Positions 31,400-42,553 of a stretch of 64,000 nucleotides of DNA are shown one piece after another. Made by a program: the position numbers and the translations under genes. Every line of letters starts with the position of its first letter. Within the stretch, counting starts at the first letter, position 1. The notes beneath the pieces were generated by a model. That model ran no database searches, was not told the origin of the DNA, and worked only from the letters and a program-made list of their open reading frames with translations. Origin of the DNA: Thalassotalea loyana (GTDB lineage Bacteria; Pseudomonadota; Gammaproteobacteria; Enterobacterales; Alteromonadaceae); the NCBI RefSeq assembly GCF_030161435.1, contig NZ_BSSV01000002.1:310001-374000 (forward strand), in the 5' to 3' direction.

Positions 31400-32530
31400 C
31401 TACCCTACGAGCGCAAGCAATATACCTGCAGCTACCGCAGAGCCAAGTACACCAGCAACATTTGGTCCCATTGCATGCATCAATAAGAAGTTATGAGGGT
31501 TAGACTCTAACCCAACTTTGTTTGCTACACGTGCCGCCATCGGCACAGCAGAAACACCAGCAGCACCGATGAGTGGATTAATTGGCGTTTTTGATATCTT
31601 GTTCATTACCTTAGCCATTAATACACCAGAAGCTGTACCGATAGAGAACGCAACAGCACCCAGTCCTAAAATACCTAAGGTTTCTACATTTAAAAATTGG
31701 TCTGCTTCTAATTTTGAACCAACGCCTAAGCCCAAGAAGATGGTCACGATATTAATCAACTCGTTTTGCGCAGTTGAGCTTAAACGATCAACCACACCAC
31801 ATTCACGCATTAGGTTACCTAAACAGAACATACCAACAAGAGGCGTTGCTGCAGGTAAGAAGAAAATAGCCATCATCAATACGCCGAGTGGGAAAACGAT
31901 TTTTTCCACTTTTGTCACGTGGCGAAGCTGAGCCATTTCAATTTTGCGTTCTTCTTTGTTAGTAAACGCCTTCATAATTGGAGGCTGAATAATCGGTACC
32001 AAAGCCATATATGAATAGGCAGCTACTGCAATTGCACCAAGTAATTCAGGTGCAAGTTTTGATGCTAAGAAAATCGCGGTCGGACCGTCGGCACCACCGA
32101 TAATAGCTATAGCAGAAGCATCCTGTAGACTAAATTCAAATCCTGGAATCGCATTTAACGCTATAGCGCCAAATAACGTAGCAAAGATACCAAATTGTGC
32201 GGCAGCCCCTAAAAACAACATTTTAGGGTTAGCGATTAATGGCCCAAAGTCAGTCATTGCTCCTACCCCCATAAAAATGAGAAGTGGGAAAATACCGGTA
32301 TCGATACCCGCGTAGTAAATGTAATGGAGTACCCCACCTACTTCTGAAAAGCCAGCAAGAGGGATATTCGTCAAGATCGCACCAAAACCGATAGGTAACA
32401 ACAATAATGGTTCAAAGTTTTTTGCAATGGCAAGGTAAAGCAAACCTACACCAACAAGCATCATAATAATTTGATTCACTTGAAAGTTTGCTAAACCTGT
32501 CGACATCCATAAGGTATGTAACTGCTCCAT
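31400..32530 (-). CDS. oadB: Oxaloacetate decarboxylase sodium pump, beta subunit
   Basis: 376 residues, many membrane segments. Family motifs include [35 protein letters not shown] (with the sodium-site aspartate of GGADGPT) and [20 protein letters not shown]. It decarboxylates carboxybiotin and moves sodium out. Last gene of oadGAB, 10 bases after oadA. Confidence 0.95.
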   Translation of the reverse strand: MEQLHTLWMSTGLANFQVNQIIMMLVGVGLLYLAIAKNFEPLLLLPIGFGAILTNIPLAGFSEVGGVLHYIYYAGIDTGIFPLLIFMGVGAMTDFGPLIANPKMLFLGAAAQFGIFATLFGAIALNAIPGFEFSLQDASAIAIIGGADGPTAIFLASKLAPELLGAIAVAAYSYMALVPIIQPPIMKAFTNKEERKIEMAQLRHVTKVEKIVFPLGVLMMAIFFLPAATPLVGMFCLGNLMRECGVVDRLSSTAQNELINIVTIFLGLGVGSKLEADQFLNVETLGILGLGAVAFSIGTASGVLMAKVMNKISKTPINPLIGAAGVSAVPMAARVANKVGLESNPHNFLLMHAMGPNVAGVLGSAVAAGILLALVG

Positions 32531-32540
32531 AATACAACCC

Positions 32541-34316
32541 TTACGCTAAGCTTAGTAAAGCATCACCAACAGCGACACTGTCACCTTCTTTGGTGTGGAT
32601 AGCAACGATTTGGCCGTCAGTCGCAGCACGAACTTCAGTTTCCATCTTCATCGCCTCCATAATAATCACAACATCACCAGCGCTTACTTGCTGACCTTCG
32701 CTAACAAGTACTTTAAAGATGTTACCGGCCAATGGAGCATTCAACGTTTCTTCGGCAGAAACTGAAGCGGTTTGTTTAATTGCAGCATCACTTACTTTGG
32801 GCGCAATATTGGCAATCTCGCCACCTTGAGCCACAACAACGTCGTACACTTTACCGTCAACACTGACTGAATAGCTTTCTTGTGCAGCAGGTTTCTGTGA
32901 CGGCGTTTGTGCAACAACCACATCTTCTTTCGTTGGCACTGGCTCAAAGGCATCAGGGTTGTTACGGTTTTCTAAGAACTTCAAACCGATTTGTGGGAAT
33001 AACGCATAAGTCAGTACATCATCGATCTTTTCTTCCGCCAAGTTAAGTGACTTTTCAGTAGCAAGCTGCTCAAGTTCAGCAGTTAAGTTGTCTAGCTCCG
33101 GAGATAGCAAATCTGCTGGACGGCATGTTACAACGTCTTTACCCTCAAGCACTCTCTCTTGCAATTCTTTGTTCACCTCGGCAGGTGTTGAGCCATATTC
33201 GCCTTTGAGTACACCAGAAGTTTCTTTTGTAATTGACTTATAGCGTTCGCCAGTCAGCACGTTCAGTACAGACTGTGTGCCAACAATTTGAGACGTTGGC
33301 GTCACTAACGGAATGTAACCTAAGTCCTTACGTACACGAGGAATTTCTTCAAGTACCTCATCTAATCGATCGGCTGCACCCTGCTCTTTTAATTGGCTTT
33401 CCATGTTCGTTAACATGCCACCAGGTACTTGAGCGAGTAAAATTCGAGCATCTACACCTTTTAGGCTACCTTCAAATTTCGCGTATTTTTCACGAACATC
33501 TCTAAAGTAAGCAGCAACTTCAGCGAGTTTGACCATATCTAGACCAGTATCTCGCGCCGTACCTTCAACAGCAGAAACAATAGTTTCCGTCGGCGAATGG
33601 CCGTAAGTCATACTCATTGATGAAATTGATGTATCAATAACATCGACGTCGGCATCAATTGCCTTTATATGTGTACCAACACTTAAACCGGTTGTTGCAT
33701 GACAGTGCAAGGCTATTGGTAAGGAAACGGTTTCTTTTAAACGAGAAACGAGTTCTTGAGCGGCATAAGGCTTCAATAAGCCAGCCATATCCTTTATACA
33801 AAGAGAGTGAGCACCCATGTCTTCTAGCTTCTTCGCCATATCTAACCACGTATCTAAAGTGTGGACAGGGCTTTCAGTAAAGCTCAATGTACCTTGAGCG
33901 TGGGCACCAACTTTGACTGCAGCTTTAATTGCCGTTTCTAAATTGCGCGTATCGTTCATTGCGTCAAATATGCGGAACACATCGATACCATTAACATGAG
34001 CACGTTCAACAAATTTTTCGACAACATCATCTGCATAATGGCGGTAACCTAGAATATTTTGACCGCGAAATAGCATTTGTTGTTTCGTGTTTGGCATCGC
34101 CTTTTTCAAGGCTCGAATACGCTCCCATGGATCTTCACCCAAATAGCGAATACATGAATCAAATGTTGCCCCACCCCAAGACTCAATTGACCAAAAGCCA
34201 ATTTCATCCAACTTAGGAGCAATCGGTAACATGTCCTCTAAACGAAGGCGTGTTGCCAGTAATGATTGGTGACCGTCTCTCAGGACTACTTCTGTAATGC
34301 CCAATGGTTTAGTCAT
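32541..34316 (-). CDS. oadA: Oxaloacetate decarboxylase, alpha subunit
   Basis: 591 residues. The carboxyltransferase domain begins [20 protein letters not shown] and has [15 protein letters not shown] Pro/Ala linker leads to a C-terminal biotinyl domain with [15 protein letters not shown], where the lysine of MKM (near 557) carries biotin. It transfers carboxylate from oxaloacetate to biotin. Middle gene of the pump operon. Confidence 0.95.
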   Translation of the reverse strand: MTKPLGITEVVLRDGHQSLLATRLRLEDMLPIAPKLDEIGFWSIESWGGATFDSCIRYLGEDPWERIRALKKAMPNTKQQMLFRGQNILGYRHYADDVVEKFVERAHVNGIDVFRIFDAMNDTRNLETAIKAAVKVGAHAQGTLSFTESPVHTLDTWLDMAKKLEDMGAHSLCIKDMAGLLKPYAAQELVSRLKETVSLPIALHCHATTGLSVGTHIKAIDADVDVIDTSISSMSMTYGHSPTETIVSAVEGTARDTGLDMVKLAEVAAYFRDVREKYAKFEGSLKGVDARILLAQVPGGMLTNMESQLKEQGAADRLDEVLEEIPRVRKDLGYIPLVTPTSQIVGTQSVLNVLTGERYKSITKETSGVLKGEYGSTPAEVNKELQERVLEGKDVVTCRPADLLSPELDNLTAELEQLATEKSLNLAEEKIDDVLTYALFPQIGLKFLENRNNPDAFEPVPTKEDVVVAQTPSQKPAAQESYSVSVDGKVYDVVVAQGGEIANIAPKVSDAAIKQTASVSAEETLNAPLAGNIFKVLVSEGQQVSAGDVVIIMEAMKMETEVRAATDGQIVAIHTKEGDSVAVGDALLSLA

Positions 34317-34325
34317 GATATGCTC

Positions 34326-34586
34326 CTACTCTTTATTATGTTTTTGACGGAAGTTAGCAACCGCAGCACTTATTGCTGCAACAACATTTGGTTGAATCCC
34401 CTGAACTTGCGCAGATTTGGTCGGGGTTGGCTTTTGAACAGGTTGTGGATCAGGAAACTTTTTCGAAAGCGGGACTAGTACGGCATTGATAAATATCACC
34501 AAAATGCCTAAAAATAAAAAGACAAATACCATACCGGCGAACATCAAGGTGCCAGCCTCGATAAATTGTTGACTTAGTGATTCCAT
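34326..34586 (-). CDS. oadG: Oxaloacetate decarboxylase, gamma subunit
   Basis: 86 residues. One transmembrane helix near residues 13-37 (LMFAGMVFVFLFLGILVIFI) and a Pro-rich linker lead to a short conserved tail (VVAAISAAVANFRQKH). It anchors the alpha subunit and binds zinc in known pumps. First gene of the operon. Confidence 0.9.
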   Translation of the reverse strand: MESLSQQFIEAGTLMFAGMVFVFLFLGILVIFINAVLVPLSKKFPDPQPVQKPTPTKSAQVQGIQPNVVAAISAAVANFRQKHNKE

Positions 34587-34960
34587 GATTAACTCTTAAC
34601 CTATTTTTTGAGAAATAGAATAATCACTCCAATAATAAAATTGCAAGCAAGAATTTGCATTTTGTTAAAAATAATTACTGTCAAGAACTAAAACATAAGT
34701 TTTAATAACTATTTCGAATTAACTCTAATAATTATTCACACAAAGATACATTTAAAATAAATTAAACCGATATCAGTGAATATATATTCACATGAATTCA
34801 TAATACCTAATTCAAAAAATAGGCATGCTCAATACGGCAAAAGCGCTAAACAGTTGTTAAAGAATAAGACGTTACTTTCCGATTCACTTAACTCGCGATA
34901 AATGAATAAGAAACGGCAATTGAAATGCGATGTGCAATAAATAAGTTAATATTGAATTGG
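34587..34960. other. AT-rich gene-free region upstream of oadGAB
   Basis: About 370 bases, very rich in A and T, with no coding frame. It should hold the oad promoter (minus strand). No clear -35/-10 pair or operator was recognised. Confidence 0.3.
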
Positions 34961-34967
34961 CTGTGAA

Positions 34968-35041
34968 CATTCGCCCCCTTAAGCACACAGGGACTCGTAA
35001 CCAACAGTTTCCAGACAAGCTATCCAACCGAGCTACGCGTT
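34968..35041 (-). pseudogene. Decayed tRNA-Arg copy 1
   Basis: GACTCGTAACCAACAG and GCTATCCAACCGAGCTACGCG match the anticodon and D-arm regions of the intact tRNA-Arg genes, but the acceptor and T-arms are lost. A hairpin with a T run (35065-35090) lies just upstream of it on the minus strand. Confidence 0.6.
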
Positions 35042-35117
35042 AGATTTAACAAGCGCCAGAAAGCAAAAAAGCTGACATATAGTCAGCTTTTTCTACTCAT
35101 AATGAGTTTATATGTCG

Positions 35118-35201
35118 ATTGCTCTAGGAGTCGAGCCTGCGACCGCAATGGGGCTCGTAACCAACAGTTTTCAGACAAGCTATCCAACCGAGCTACACGT
35201 T
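35118..35201 (-). pseudogene. Decayed tRNA-Arg copy 2
   Basis: The T-arm (GGAGTCGAGCCTGCGACCGC), anticodon region (GCTCGTAACC) and D-arm (CTATCCAACCGAGCTACACG) can be aligned to the intact genes, but stems are mismatched. It shares most of its differences with copy 1, so one was copied from the other after decay. Confidence 0.65.
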
Positions 35202-35273
35202 AGATTTTACAAACGACAGAAAGCAAAAAAGCTGACATATAGTCAGCTTTTTTTACTCTTTACCGAGTAAAAG

Positions 35274-35350
35274 TGGCGGACGCGGCAGGAGTCGAACCTG
35301 CGACCGCCTGGTTCGTAGCCAGGTACTCTATCCAGCTGAGCTACGCGTCC
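35274..35350 (-). tRNA. tRNA-Arg(ACG), copy A
   Basis: 77 bases including CCA. Acceptor GGACGCG pairs with CGCGTCC, discriminator G. D-arm GCTC...GAGT, anticodon stem CCTGG/CCAGG with loop CTACGAA (anticodon ACG), T-arm GCAGG/CCTGC. Corresponds to the argV-type genes next to serV in E. coli. Confidence 0.95.
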
Positions 35351-35384
35351 GCGGTAACCTTTCTTTTATATCCTAGTTCCGGAT

Positions 35385-35450
35385 AACGAACCTTGTTCGT
35401 AGCCATCGTTACCTGATATTTCTATCCAGCAACACTACGTGTTCGCGGTA
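35385..35450 (-). pseudogene. Decayed tRNA-Arg copy 3
   Basis: CCTTGTTCGTAGCCA, TCTATCCAGC and CTACG fragments of the tRNA are interrupted by insertions. The flank CGCGGTAACCTTTC and TTTATATCCTAGTTCCGGAT is repeated at 35350 and 35446, showing a tandem duplication of the whole unit. Confidence 0.6.
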
Positions 35451-35514
35451 ACCTTTCTTTTATATCCTAGTTCCGGATAGATTGATTAAGCTTCAATCAA
35501 AGCTAAAAATAAAA

Positions 35515-35535
35515 AAGCTGACTAAAAGTCAGCTT
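35515..35535 (-). terminator. Hairpin AAGCTGAC/GTCAGCTT in the tRNA array
   Basis: Perfect 8-bp stem, loop TAAAA, with T-rich minus-strand continuation. Versions of it follow copy A (35226-35250) and decayed copy 2 (35066-35090), so it was multiplied with the tRNA unit. Confidence 0.6.
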
Positions 35536-35544
35536 CCTTGAATG

Positions 35545-35621
35545 TGGCGGACGCGGCAGGAGTCGAACCTGCGACCGCCTGGTTCGTAGCCAGGTACTCT
35601 ATCCAGCTGAGCTACGCGTCC
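35545..35621 (-). tRNA. tRNA-Arg(ACG), copy B
   Basis: Identical over 77 bases to copies A and C: same acceptor stem, anticodon loop CTACGAA and encoded CCA. Confidence 0.95.
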
Positions 35622-35692
35622 GCGGTATATTAACTTCTTTTATCAGCCTTAATATTAGCTGAGAAATATTGCATTGCCACTTGTTATCAAAG

Positions 35693-35769
35693 TGGCGGAC
35701 GCGGCAGGAGTCGAACCTGCGACCGCCTGGTTCGTAGCCAGGTACTCTATCCAGCTGAGCTACGCGTCC
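35693..35769 (-). tRNA. tRNA-Arg(ACG), copy C
   Basis: Identical to copies A and B. Separated from tRNA-Ser by 34 bases and read after it on the minus strand. Confidence 0.95.
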
Positions 35770-35803
35770 GCAATATTTGATACGTTATTATCAATAAAGA
35801 TAA

Positions 35804-35895
35804 TGGCGGTGAGGGAGGGATTCGAACCCTCGATAGGGTATAACGCCTATACTCCCTTAGCAGGGGAGCGCCTTCAGCCTCTCGGCCACCTCACC
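35804..35895 (-). tRNA. tRNA-Ser(GCT)
   Basis: 92 bases with the long variable arm of serine tRNAs. Acceptor GGTGAGG/CCTCACC, anticodon loop CTGCTAA (anticodon GCT), T-arm GAGGG/CCCTC with loop TTCGAAT, encoded CCA. Between csrA and the tRNA-Arg genes, as serV in E. coli. Confidence 0.95.
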
Positions 35896-36051
35896 AACGT
35901 GCGGTGAATAATAAGGGATAAAAAAAATAAGTCAAACGCTTTTTTTACTTTTCTTTCCGTTTGAAGATATTTCGTTCAAGTCGGGCGTTTTTCATACATT
36001 ATCAAGCATTCAATGCAGGGAATAATGTTAGAAAACATTAAAAAACAGCCA

Positions 36052-36079
36052 TAAAAAAAGCCGATTCAAAAATCGGCTT
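36052..36079 (-). terminator. csrA terminator
   Basis: AAGCCGAT and ATCGGCTT form an 8-bp stem around TCAAAA, followed on the minus strand by seven T. It lies 17 bases after the csrA stop. Confidence 0.85.
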
Positions 36080-36095
36080 CTTGTCAGAAAATTTT

Positions 36096-36290
36096 TTAGA
36101 AGTTGCCCGAAGGTTCTCCTTCACCTTTTTCTGATTGTATACGCATATAAATTTCTTCACGATGTACTGAAACTTCTTTTGGAGCATTAACACCAATTCG
36201 TACTTGGTTTCCTTTTACACCCAATACAGTCACAGTAACTTCGTCACCAATCATAAGGGTTTCGCCTACGCGTCTAGTAAGTATTAACAT
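36096..36290 (-). CDS. csrA: Carbon storage regulator CsrA
   Basis: 64 residues. [20 protein letters not shown] and [16 protein letters not shown] are nearly invariant in CsrA, with L4 and R44 as RNA-binding residues. It binds GGA motifs in mRNA leaders to control carbon use, motility and biofilm. Downstream of alaS, upstream of tRNA-Ser. Confidence 0.97.
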   Translation of the reverse strand: MLILTRRVGETLMIGDEVTVTVLGVKGNQVRIGVNAPKEVSVHREEIYMRIQSEKGEGEPSGNF

Positions 36291-36548
36291 TATTGGTTCC
36301 TTTTACTAATGAGGTCCACAGATTATAAAGCTAGATTTTAGATGTCCATTTTCATACTTCTCTATCTAGTAATAGCCAAGATTATGAAATTAGTCTAAAT
36401 TTTCTTTAAATTAACTGAATAAATCGTTAACTTTGCGTTAATTATAACAAAGTAAATTGTTACTCTTGTTAACTAAAGTGTTCTTAGTTGTTACCAATCT
36501 TTTAAGTGTGTAAGGCTCTAAAAACGAGCCTTATACATCAAGACCGTT

Positions 36549-39173
36549 CTAACTAAGCTTTTCTTGCAACCATGGCTGCACTGTTGCCATAGCCGCAGGA
36601 ATATTTTCAGGTTGGCTACCGCCAGCTTGCGCCATATCAGGACGACCGCCGCCTTTACCACCAACTTGTTGGGCAACGAAGTTAACTAACTCCCCTGCTT
36701 TGACCTGACCTGTCAGATCTTTTGTAACACCGGCAATCAAGCTTACTTTGCTTTCTTGAGACGTTGCTAACATGATAATGCCAGACCCCATTTTGTTCTT
36801 AAGGTCATCAACCATACCACGCAACGACTTCGCTTCAACACCGTCAATAGCAGCAATTAATGCCTTAACACCATTGATGTCTACTGCTTGGCTAACTAAG
36901 TCAGCCCCGGCTTGTGCCGCCATCGCTTGCTTGAGTTGTGTAACTTCTTTTTCTAACTGTTTAGTTTTAGAAAGAAGCTGTTCAACTTTTTCCTGAACAT
37001 TCGAGCTATCACCTTTAACTAACGATGAAAGCATAGCAATAAGATCACTTTGCTGTTCGGTATATGCTAGTGCAGCTTCACCAGTAACGGCTTCGATACG
37101 ACGGATACCCGCAGCAATACCTTGTTCAGTTACTAATTTAAATAAGCCGATATTGCCGGTGCTTTCTACATGTACACCACCACATAGCTCAGTAGAGAAA
37201 TCTCCAAGTGTTACAACACGAACTTCATCGTCATACTTTTCACCAAATAATGCCATTGCACCTTTAGCTTTTGCATCTTCGATATCCATCAATTCAGTAT
37301 CACGTGTATGGTTTTTACGAATTTCGTCATTCACCAAGCGCTCAACTTCACGCAGTTCGTCTTTCGTTAGACCTTCAAAGTGAGAGAAATCAAAACGTAG
37401 TTTTTCATCGTCACACAGTGAACCTTTTTGAGTCACATGGTCACCTAACACTTTGCGCAACGCTGCGTGTAACAAGTGAGTTGCTGTGTGGTTTTTGATA
37501 ATTTTTTCACGACGTTCAACGTCAATAACGGTATTAACACGCTCATTGAGTTGAATAGGAGCGTTAGCAACGCCTTGGTGCGCAAATGCATCGCCAATTT
37601 TTACCGTGTCATTAACAACAAATTCGCCACCGTTAACAGTAATAACGCCACTATCACCGACCTGACCACCTGATTCTGCATAGAATGTTGTATGGTCTAA
37701 AACAACAACGCCTTTTTGGCCCGCTTCAATTTTACTTACTGGTTCACCTTCAGCAAACAATTCAACAACTGTCGCGTGTGTTTCGTGTTTTGTGTAACCC
37801 TTAAAATCAGTGACATGCTCAGATTTAAGTTGTTCGTTGTAATCTGTACCGAATTGACTAGCTTGTTGAGCACGTTCGCGCTGTAAGCCCATTGCTACAT
37901 CAAAACCATTGTGGTCAATGTATAATGCACGCTCACGCGCAATATCTGCTGTTAAATCTGCTGGGAAACCGTAAGTGTCGTATAACTTGAATACATCATC
38001 ACCACTGACAGTATCACCTTCTAGATTCGTTAAAATATCTTCTAAAAGCGCCATACCACGATCTAAAGTACGACCGAATTGCTCTTCTTCGATACGAAGC
38101 ATTTTTTCAATAATTGCTTGGTGCTTTATTAACTCAGGGTATGCTTGTCCCATTGTTTCAACTAAGGCTGCAACTAGCTTGTGGAAGAAGTGTGATTTAG
38201 CTTCTAACTTGTGGCCATGACGAACAGCACGACGAATAATACGACGTAGCACATAACCACGCCCTTCGTTTGATGGCATAACACCATCAGCAATTAAGAA
38301 GCTACATGAACGAATATGATCAGCAATAACACGTAACGACTTGTGCTCTAAGTCATTACACTCTAATAGATGAGCCGCTGATTTGATTAAATGTTGGAAG
38401 GTATCTATTTCATAGTTACTGTGAACGCCTTGCATGATTGCTGCAATACGTTCTAACCCCATACCTGTATCAACAGATGGTTTAGGTAATGGTTCCATTG
38501 TACCGTCCGCTTGACGGTTGTACTGCATAAATACTAGGTTCCAGATTTCGATAAAGCGATCACCATCTTCTTCAGGTGAACCTGGAGGACCACCCCAAAT
38601 ATGATCGCCGTGATCGTAGAAAATTTCAGTACACGGACCACAAGGACCTGTATCACCCATTGACCAGAAGTTATCAGATTCAAACTTTTTGTTTGGTGAT
38701 TTGTCGCCAATACGAATGATACGATCTTTTGGTACACCAATTTCGTTCGCCCAGTAATCAAATGCTTCTTGGTCGGTTTCGTATGTCGTTACAAGTAGCT
38801 TTTCTTTCGGCAGACCTAAAACAACTGTTAAGAATTCCCAGGCAAAGCCGATAGCATCTTCTTTAAAATAGTCACCAAAACTAAAGTTACCTAACATTTC
38901 AAAAAACGTATGGTGACGAGCTGTGTATCCTACATTCTCTAAATCGTTATGTTTACCACCAGCGCGTACACAGCGTTGAGACGAGGTTGCTCGTGTATAA
39001 CTTCTTTTTTCTGCGCCTAAAAATACATCTTTAAACGGCACCATACCCGCGTTGGTAAATAATAATGTTGCATCATTACCCGGAATTAACGAGCTACTAT
39101 CAACAATTTGATGCTGCTTTGATGCAAAAAAATCTAAAAATGCCTGTCTTATTTCGGCACTTGTTTTGATCAT
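36549..39173 (-). CDS. alaS: Alanyl-tRNA synthetase
   Basis: 874 residues from ATG 39173; a GTG four codons upstream is less likely. Class II core: [18 protein letters not shown] and [20 protein letters not shown]. The editing domain has [12 protein letters not shown] and [11 protein letters not shown] with the HxxxH/CxxxH zinc site. The C-terminal domain ends [16 protein letters not shown]. It charges tRNA-Ala and clears mischarged Ser/Gly. Confidence 0.97.
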   Translation of the reverse strand: MIKTSAEIRQAFLDFFASKQHQIVDSSSLIPGNDATLLFTNAGMVPFKDVFLGAEKRSYTRATSSQRCVRAGGKHNDLENVGYTARHHTFFEMLGNFSFGDYFKEDAIGFAWEFLTVVLGLPKEKLLVTTYETDQEAFDYWANEIGVPKDRIIRIGDKSPNKKFESDNFWSMGDTGPCGPCTEIFYDHGDHIWGGPPGSPEEDGDRFIEIWNLVFMQYNRQADGTMEPLPKPSVDTGMGLERIAAIMQGVHSNYEIDTFQHLIKSAAHLLECNDLEHKSLRVIADHIRSCSFLIADGVMPSNEGRGYVLRRIIRRAVRHGHKLEAKSHFFHKLVAALVETMGQAYPELIKHQAIIEKMLRIEEEQFGRTLDRGMALLEDILTNLEGDTVSGDDVFKLYDTYGFPADLTADIARERALYIDHNGFDVAMGLQRERAQQASQFGTDYNEQLKSEHVTDFKGYTKHETHATVVELFAEGEPVSKIEAGQKGVVVLDHTTFYAESGGQVGDSGVITVNGGEFVVNDTVKIGDAFAHQGVANAPIQLNERVNTVIDVERREKIIKNHTATHLLHAALRKVLGDHVTQKGSLCDDEKLRFDFSHFEGLTKDELREVERLVNDEIRKNHTRDTELMDIEDAKAKGAMALFGEKYDDEVRVVTLGDFSTELCGGVHVESTGNIGLFKLVTEQGIAAGIRRIEAVTGEAALAYTEQQSDLIAMLSSLVKGDSSNVQEKVEQLLSKTKQLEKEVTQLKQAMAAQAGADLVSQAVDINGVKALIAAIDGVEAKSLRGMVDDLKNKMGSGIIMLATSQESKVSLIAGVTKDLTGQVKAGELVNFVAQQVGGKGGGRPDMAQAGGSQPENIPAAMATVQPWLQEKLS

Positions 39174-39193
39174 GGTGATACCCACTTCTTTAA

Positions 39194-39649
39194 TTAACTT
39201 AATGACAATACAGAGGCAATTTCATCATATGAAAACCCTCTCGATTGTAAAAATCGAATTCTTTTCGCTTTGTCTTTAGGATCTTTAATGGCGATGTCAC
39301 CATATTTTTTCAAGTACGTTTGTGTTACCAACTCGAACCAATCTACAGGCTCATCTTGATATGCCATCCGTTCAATATCACTTGAGATACCTTTTTGCTT
39401 CAGCTCATTTTGAATATAAAACTGACCATATCCCCTTGAGACGCGATTGCGAATAATGCTTTGCGCTGCGCGGAACTGGCTTTGATAATTGTTTTCTATC
39501 AAAAAGTGTAATACTTCATCTATTTCATCGTGCACAAAACCTTTATTTTTTAATTTTTGCACTAACTCTTTTTGCGTGTGTTCACGACGAGCTAAGTATG
39601 AAATTGACTGGTGTAATATATCTTTATTCAAAAAAGTTAAAGCTGACAA
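39194..39649 (-). CDS. recX: RecX, RecA regulator
   Basis: 151 residues. It consists of tandem three-helix repeats: [38 protein letters not shown] and [20 protein letters not shown]. RecX caps and limits RecA filaments. It is just upstream of alaS as in E. coli, but recA is not next to it here: a lipoprotein gene on the other strand follows. Confidence 0.9.
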   Translation of the reverse strand: MSALTFLNKDILHQSISYLARREHTQKELVQKLKNKGFVHDEIDEVLHFLIENNYQSQFRAAQSIIRNRVSRGYGQFYIQNELKQKGISSDIERMAYQDEPVDWFELVTQTYLKKYGDIAIKDPKDKAKRIRFLQSRGFSYDEIASVLSLS

Positions 39650-39829
39650 ATTTTAATAGTTTATTGTACCTATAAACACCACCTAAATAACAGCTTTAAA
39701 ACATAAGAATATTAATTAACCACATTCACAGACAAATTAGGCAGATTCTCTTTTACTTTGTGTTAACAATCACGCAATATTAGAAGATAATAAATGAAAA
39801 AATAATACTAATATTGCACAAGGATGAAT

Positions 39830-41809
39830 ATGAAAGTTCAACTTAACCCTTTGGCTTCATCTTTTATCGTTTTCTTATTGTCAAGTTTGCTCGCCGCTTG
39901 CGGTGGCTCATCGAGTAACAGTAACGATAATTATCGTGTCAGCGTCGACCAATCTGCGATCGAGTTCATCAATGAAGCAGGCACTGAGTCAGATGAAACA
40001 ATTACGGTAAATGTTAACTACTCAGGTAAAGGACTTCTGGTCGGTATACCAAATGATGGTTCAGTCCCTTCATGGTTAAATTACCAAGTAACAGAGGTCA
40101 CCGAGTCTACAGCACAAATTGAGTTTCGCTTAGACTTTGAAGATCAAATAGCAGCAAACACATATACAACAGACATTCGTGTAACAAGTGGTGATATTGA
40201 TAACAACCAATTTGTCCACGCTGATATTGCCGTGAGCCTCAACATTTGGCAGTTAACAATTGATGATACAGCCATTAACTTATCTTCAACAAAAGGTAAC
40301 ACTGCAACAGATGAGTTTGATGTTCGCCTAATTGCAGGTAATACAAATTATACCATCAGTAGCGATCTCGACTGGTTATCGTTCGCATCAACCGAAGGTG
40401 AAGGTACAGGTGAACTCGAAACGATTACTGCAACCGCTAATTACTCGGCGATTGAAGCAGCTGGCTTAATCGAAGGCTCTATCACCATCAGTGAAAGCAC
40501 AACAAACTCAGAGCAAACGATTCCTGTTTCACTGACCCTTGACGAGCTCTACGTCACTACGAGTCAATCAGCATTAAGCTTAGTCAAAACCGCCAATACA
40601 GAATTTTTAACACAATCAATCGACATCCATTCCAACGCTGAATCGGCACTTACTTGGCAAGCAAGTTCAAATGTAGACTGGCTAACGTTAACGCCGTCAA
40701 GTGATGGCAGCTCATTAACCGTTGAAGCAGATGCTAGCCTGATAACAGCCGAAACGACAGAACAAGCGCAAATTACCATAGAGTCGACAGATAGTTTAAG
40801 CGCTCAACCGGCCGTTGTTGAGGTGAATATTTATCACAGTGAAGCAACCCTTGCAGACTCCGAATCAATTGATAGCATTACCGTTAATACCGATGGTTTA
40901 GCCGTGAATCCGCTTACGCCATATTTATATGCAGCCGTTGACAATACCATTAGAGTCTATCATCAGTATTCATTGAATCTTGAAAATACGTTAACGCTAA
41001 ACTCTTCAGATCTTGATATTGAAAACCTAATTATTTCAAAAGATGGTAAGCACCTATTTGCACTCGCTCAAGAATCCACTACTGATGCAGAGGGCGCAGA
41101 AACTACAACCACATATCATTATCACGTTGACTTGCAAACGAACCAAGTTACTGAACTTACAGACGCAGATATCACTGGCAAGCCAGTAGAACACCTTGTG
41201 ATAAGTGGGCGAAATTTTATCCTCACGGATGCATTAGAATTTGCCGCGTTAAATTTAACCTTGATTCATCAAGATCCTAATAGCTTAACAGTTGATAACG
41301 TTGATTTTGCCAATGCAACGAATGCATTGTATATAACTAACGGTGGTGCTGATCTCTACAGGTTTACCGCGCAAGTTAATGACTTTTCACAAGAAATGAT
41401 TGATTTAACCTTCGATCAATCATACCGCCCAGACAATGGTGGCAACACGTCATTATTTGACATCGTAGTGAATGATCAGGACACCAACATTTATGTACTC
41501 AATGGTTCGACAGATTGGATAAGTTTTGATGGAGCAGGTTTTACCGATAATGGTCGATTAAATGCCGGATCAAACCTCTCAACCTTAGGACTTGTTGCAA
41601 CGCAAAATAAACAACCAATGATCCTACGCGCCGACGCAACACCGACAGTGTTTCTTGAAGGCTACGACAATGCGCAAACACAAAGTAGTCAAACAACTGT
41701 GCAGACCGTCCTACCGACTATCGTTGAAATTGATGGTACAGGGACGCGTTATATAAACTATATCGCAGGAACGAATACCATCGTTCTCTACCGAATAAAT
41801 CCATTATAA
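39830..41809 (+). CDS. Lipoprotein with BACON-like repeats and a propeller-like C-terminus
   Basis: 659 residues from ATG 39830 (AAGG 6 bases ahead). Signal peptide with lipobox SLLAAC followed by GGSSSNSNDN. Residues 35-330 hold three Ig-like repeats of the BACON type (DLDWLSFASTEGEGTGELET; NVDWLTLTPSSDGSSLTVEA). The rest reads as beta-propeller blades (VNPLTPYLYAAVDNTIRVYH, ISKDGKHLFALAQ). Probably outer-membrane anchored, carbohydrate or protein binding. Exact role unknown. Confidence 0.75.
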   Translation: MKVQLNPLASSFIVFLLSSLLAACGGSSSNSNDNYRVSVDQSAIEFINEAGTESDETITVNVNYSGKGLLVGIPNDGSVPSWLNYQVTEVTESTAQIEFRLDFEDQIAANTYTTDIRVTSGDIDNNQFVHADIAVSLNIWQLTIDDTAINLSSTKGNTATDEFDVRLIAGNTNYTISSDLDWLSFASTEGEGTGELETITATANYSAIEAAGLIEGSITISESTTNSEQTIPVSLTLDELYVTTSQSALSLVKTANTEFLTQSIDIHSNAESALTWQASSNVDWLTLTPSSDGSSLTVEADASLITAETTEQAQITIESTDSLSAQPAVVEVNIYHSEATLADSESIDSITVNTDGLAVNPLTPYLYAAVDNTIRVYHQYSLNLENTLTLNSSDLDIENLIISKDGKHLFALAQESTTDAEGAETTTTYHYHVDLQTNQVTELTDADITGKPVEHLVISGRNFILTDALEFAALNLTLIHQDPNSLTVDNVDFANATNALYITNGGADLYRFTAQVNDFSQEMIDLTFDQSYRPDNGGNTSLFDIVVNDQDTNIYVLNGSTDWISFDGAGFTDNGRLNAGSNLSTLGLVATQNKQPMILRADATPTVFLEGYDNAQTQSSQTTVQTVLPTIVEIDGTGTRYINYIAGTNTIVLYRINPL

Positions 41810-41818
41810 TCACCACAA

Positions 41819-41848
41819 GGCCCAGTCAATAGTGACTGGGCCTTTTTT
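41819..41848 (+). terminator. Terminator between the lipoprotein and MerR genes
   Basis: GGCCCAGTCA and TGACTGGGCC make a 10-bp stem with loop ATAG, then six T. Confidence 0.9.
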
Positions 41849-41863
41849 ATAGGAAAAGTAAAA

Positions 41864-42394
41864 TTATTTCCTACAACGATGCGACCAACGCCTAATACTT
41901 TCTACCTCTTCTTTTTCACATCCTAACGAATATAAAAAGTCTTCATGCATTGCAGGTAGGTCGTTTTCAAACGCTATATGCCATCGATGCATATCTTCGT
42001 CAGTCATCCCTGAAGCTCTCAATATATTTACCCACTGTTCCTTGTTAACCGTTTTGGTTTGACCAAGCAATGAATCCTTGCCAAGCAACTTCACAATGAA
42101 TTGCTGTTGTTGACGCAGTCGATTCATTTCGTTATTAATATTTTCCAATCGAGCCGCAAGCACCTGACTTGTATCACCTTCACTATCTTCAATGAGAGGC
42201 TTTATTTCATCTAAGGTAAGCCCTGCTTCACGAAAAGCTGAAATTTTTGTCATCTTTTCAACGTCATGGGCGCTATATAAACGGTAATTAGCTCCTGATC
42301 GAGTAGTCGGTGATAACAATTCAATTTTGTCGTAATACAATAAAGTGCTTCTTGATAAACCAAACTTCTTAGCAACTTGATTGATGGTCAACAT
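41864..42394 (-). CDS. MerR-family transcription regulator
   Basis: 176 residues. The winged helix is LTINQVAKKFGLSRSTLLYYDK...NYRLYSAHDVEKMTKI, then a dimerisation coiled coil (AARLENINNEMNRLRQQQQF) and a C-terminal domain with RASGMTDEDMHRWH. No metal-binding cysteine pattern of the MerR/CueR type. A ligand-binding C-terminus is possible. Divergent from the PEP-CTERM gene at 42554. Confidence 0.85.
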   Translation of the reverse strand: MLTINQVAKKFGLSRSTLLYYDKIELLSPTTRSGANYRLYSAHDVEKMTKISAFREAGLTLDEIKPLIEDSEGDTSQVLAARLENINNEMNRLRQQQQFIVKLLGKDSLLGQTKTVNKEQWVNILRASGMTDEDMHRWHIAFENDLPAMHEDFLYSLGCEKEEVESIRRWSHRCRK

Positions 42395-42553
42395 AATTTT
42401 CCAATACCTGAGGGATCATTTAATCAACTATAAACTATGAAGTTATAGACACCGCAATAATTCTTTAAAACTTAAATTGGACACTTTAGCCATATTTTTA
42501 ATCGTGCTAGTTACTTATTATTCAAAGTAATAATAGCAATTGAAAGTTGAACT

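Noticed and set aside
35674-35907. Plus-strand open frame over the tRNA genes
   Set aside because: It is a chance frame across tRNA-Arg copy C and tRNA-Ser.
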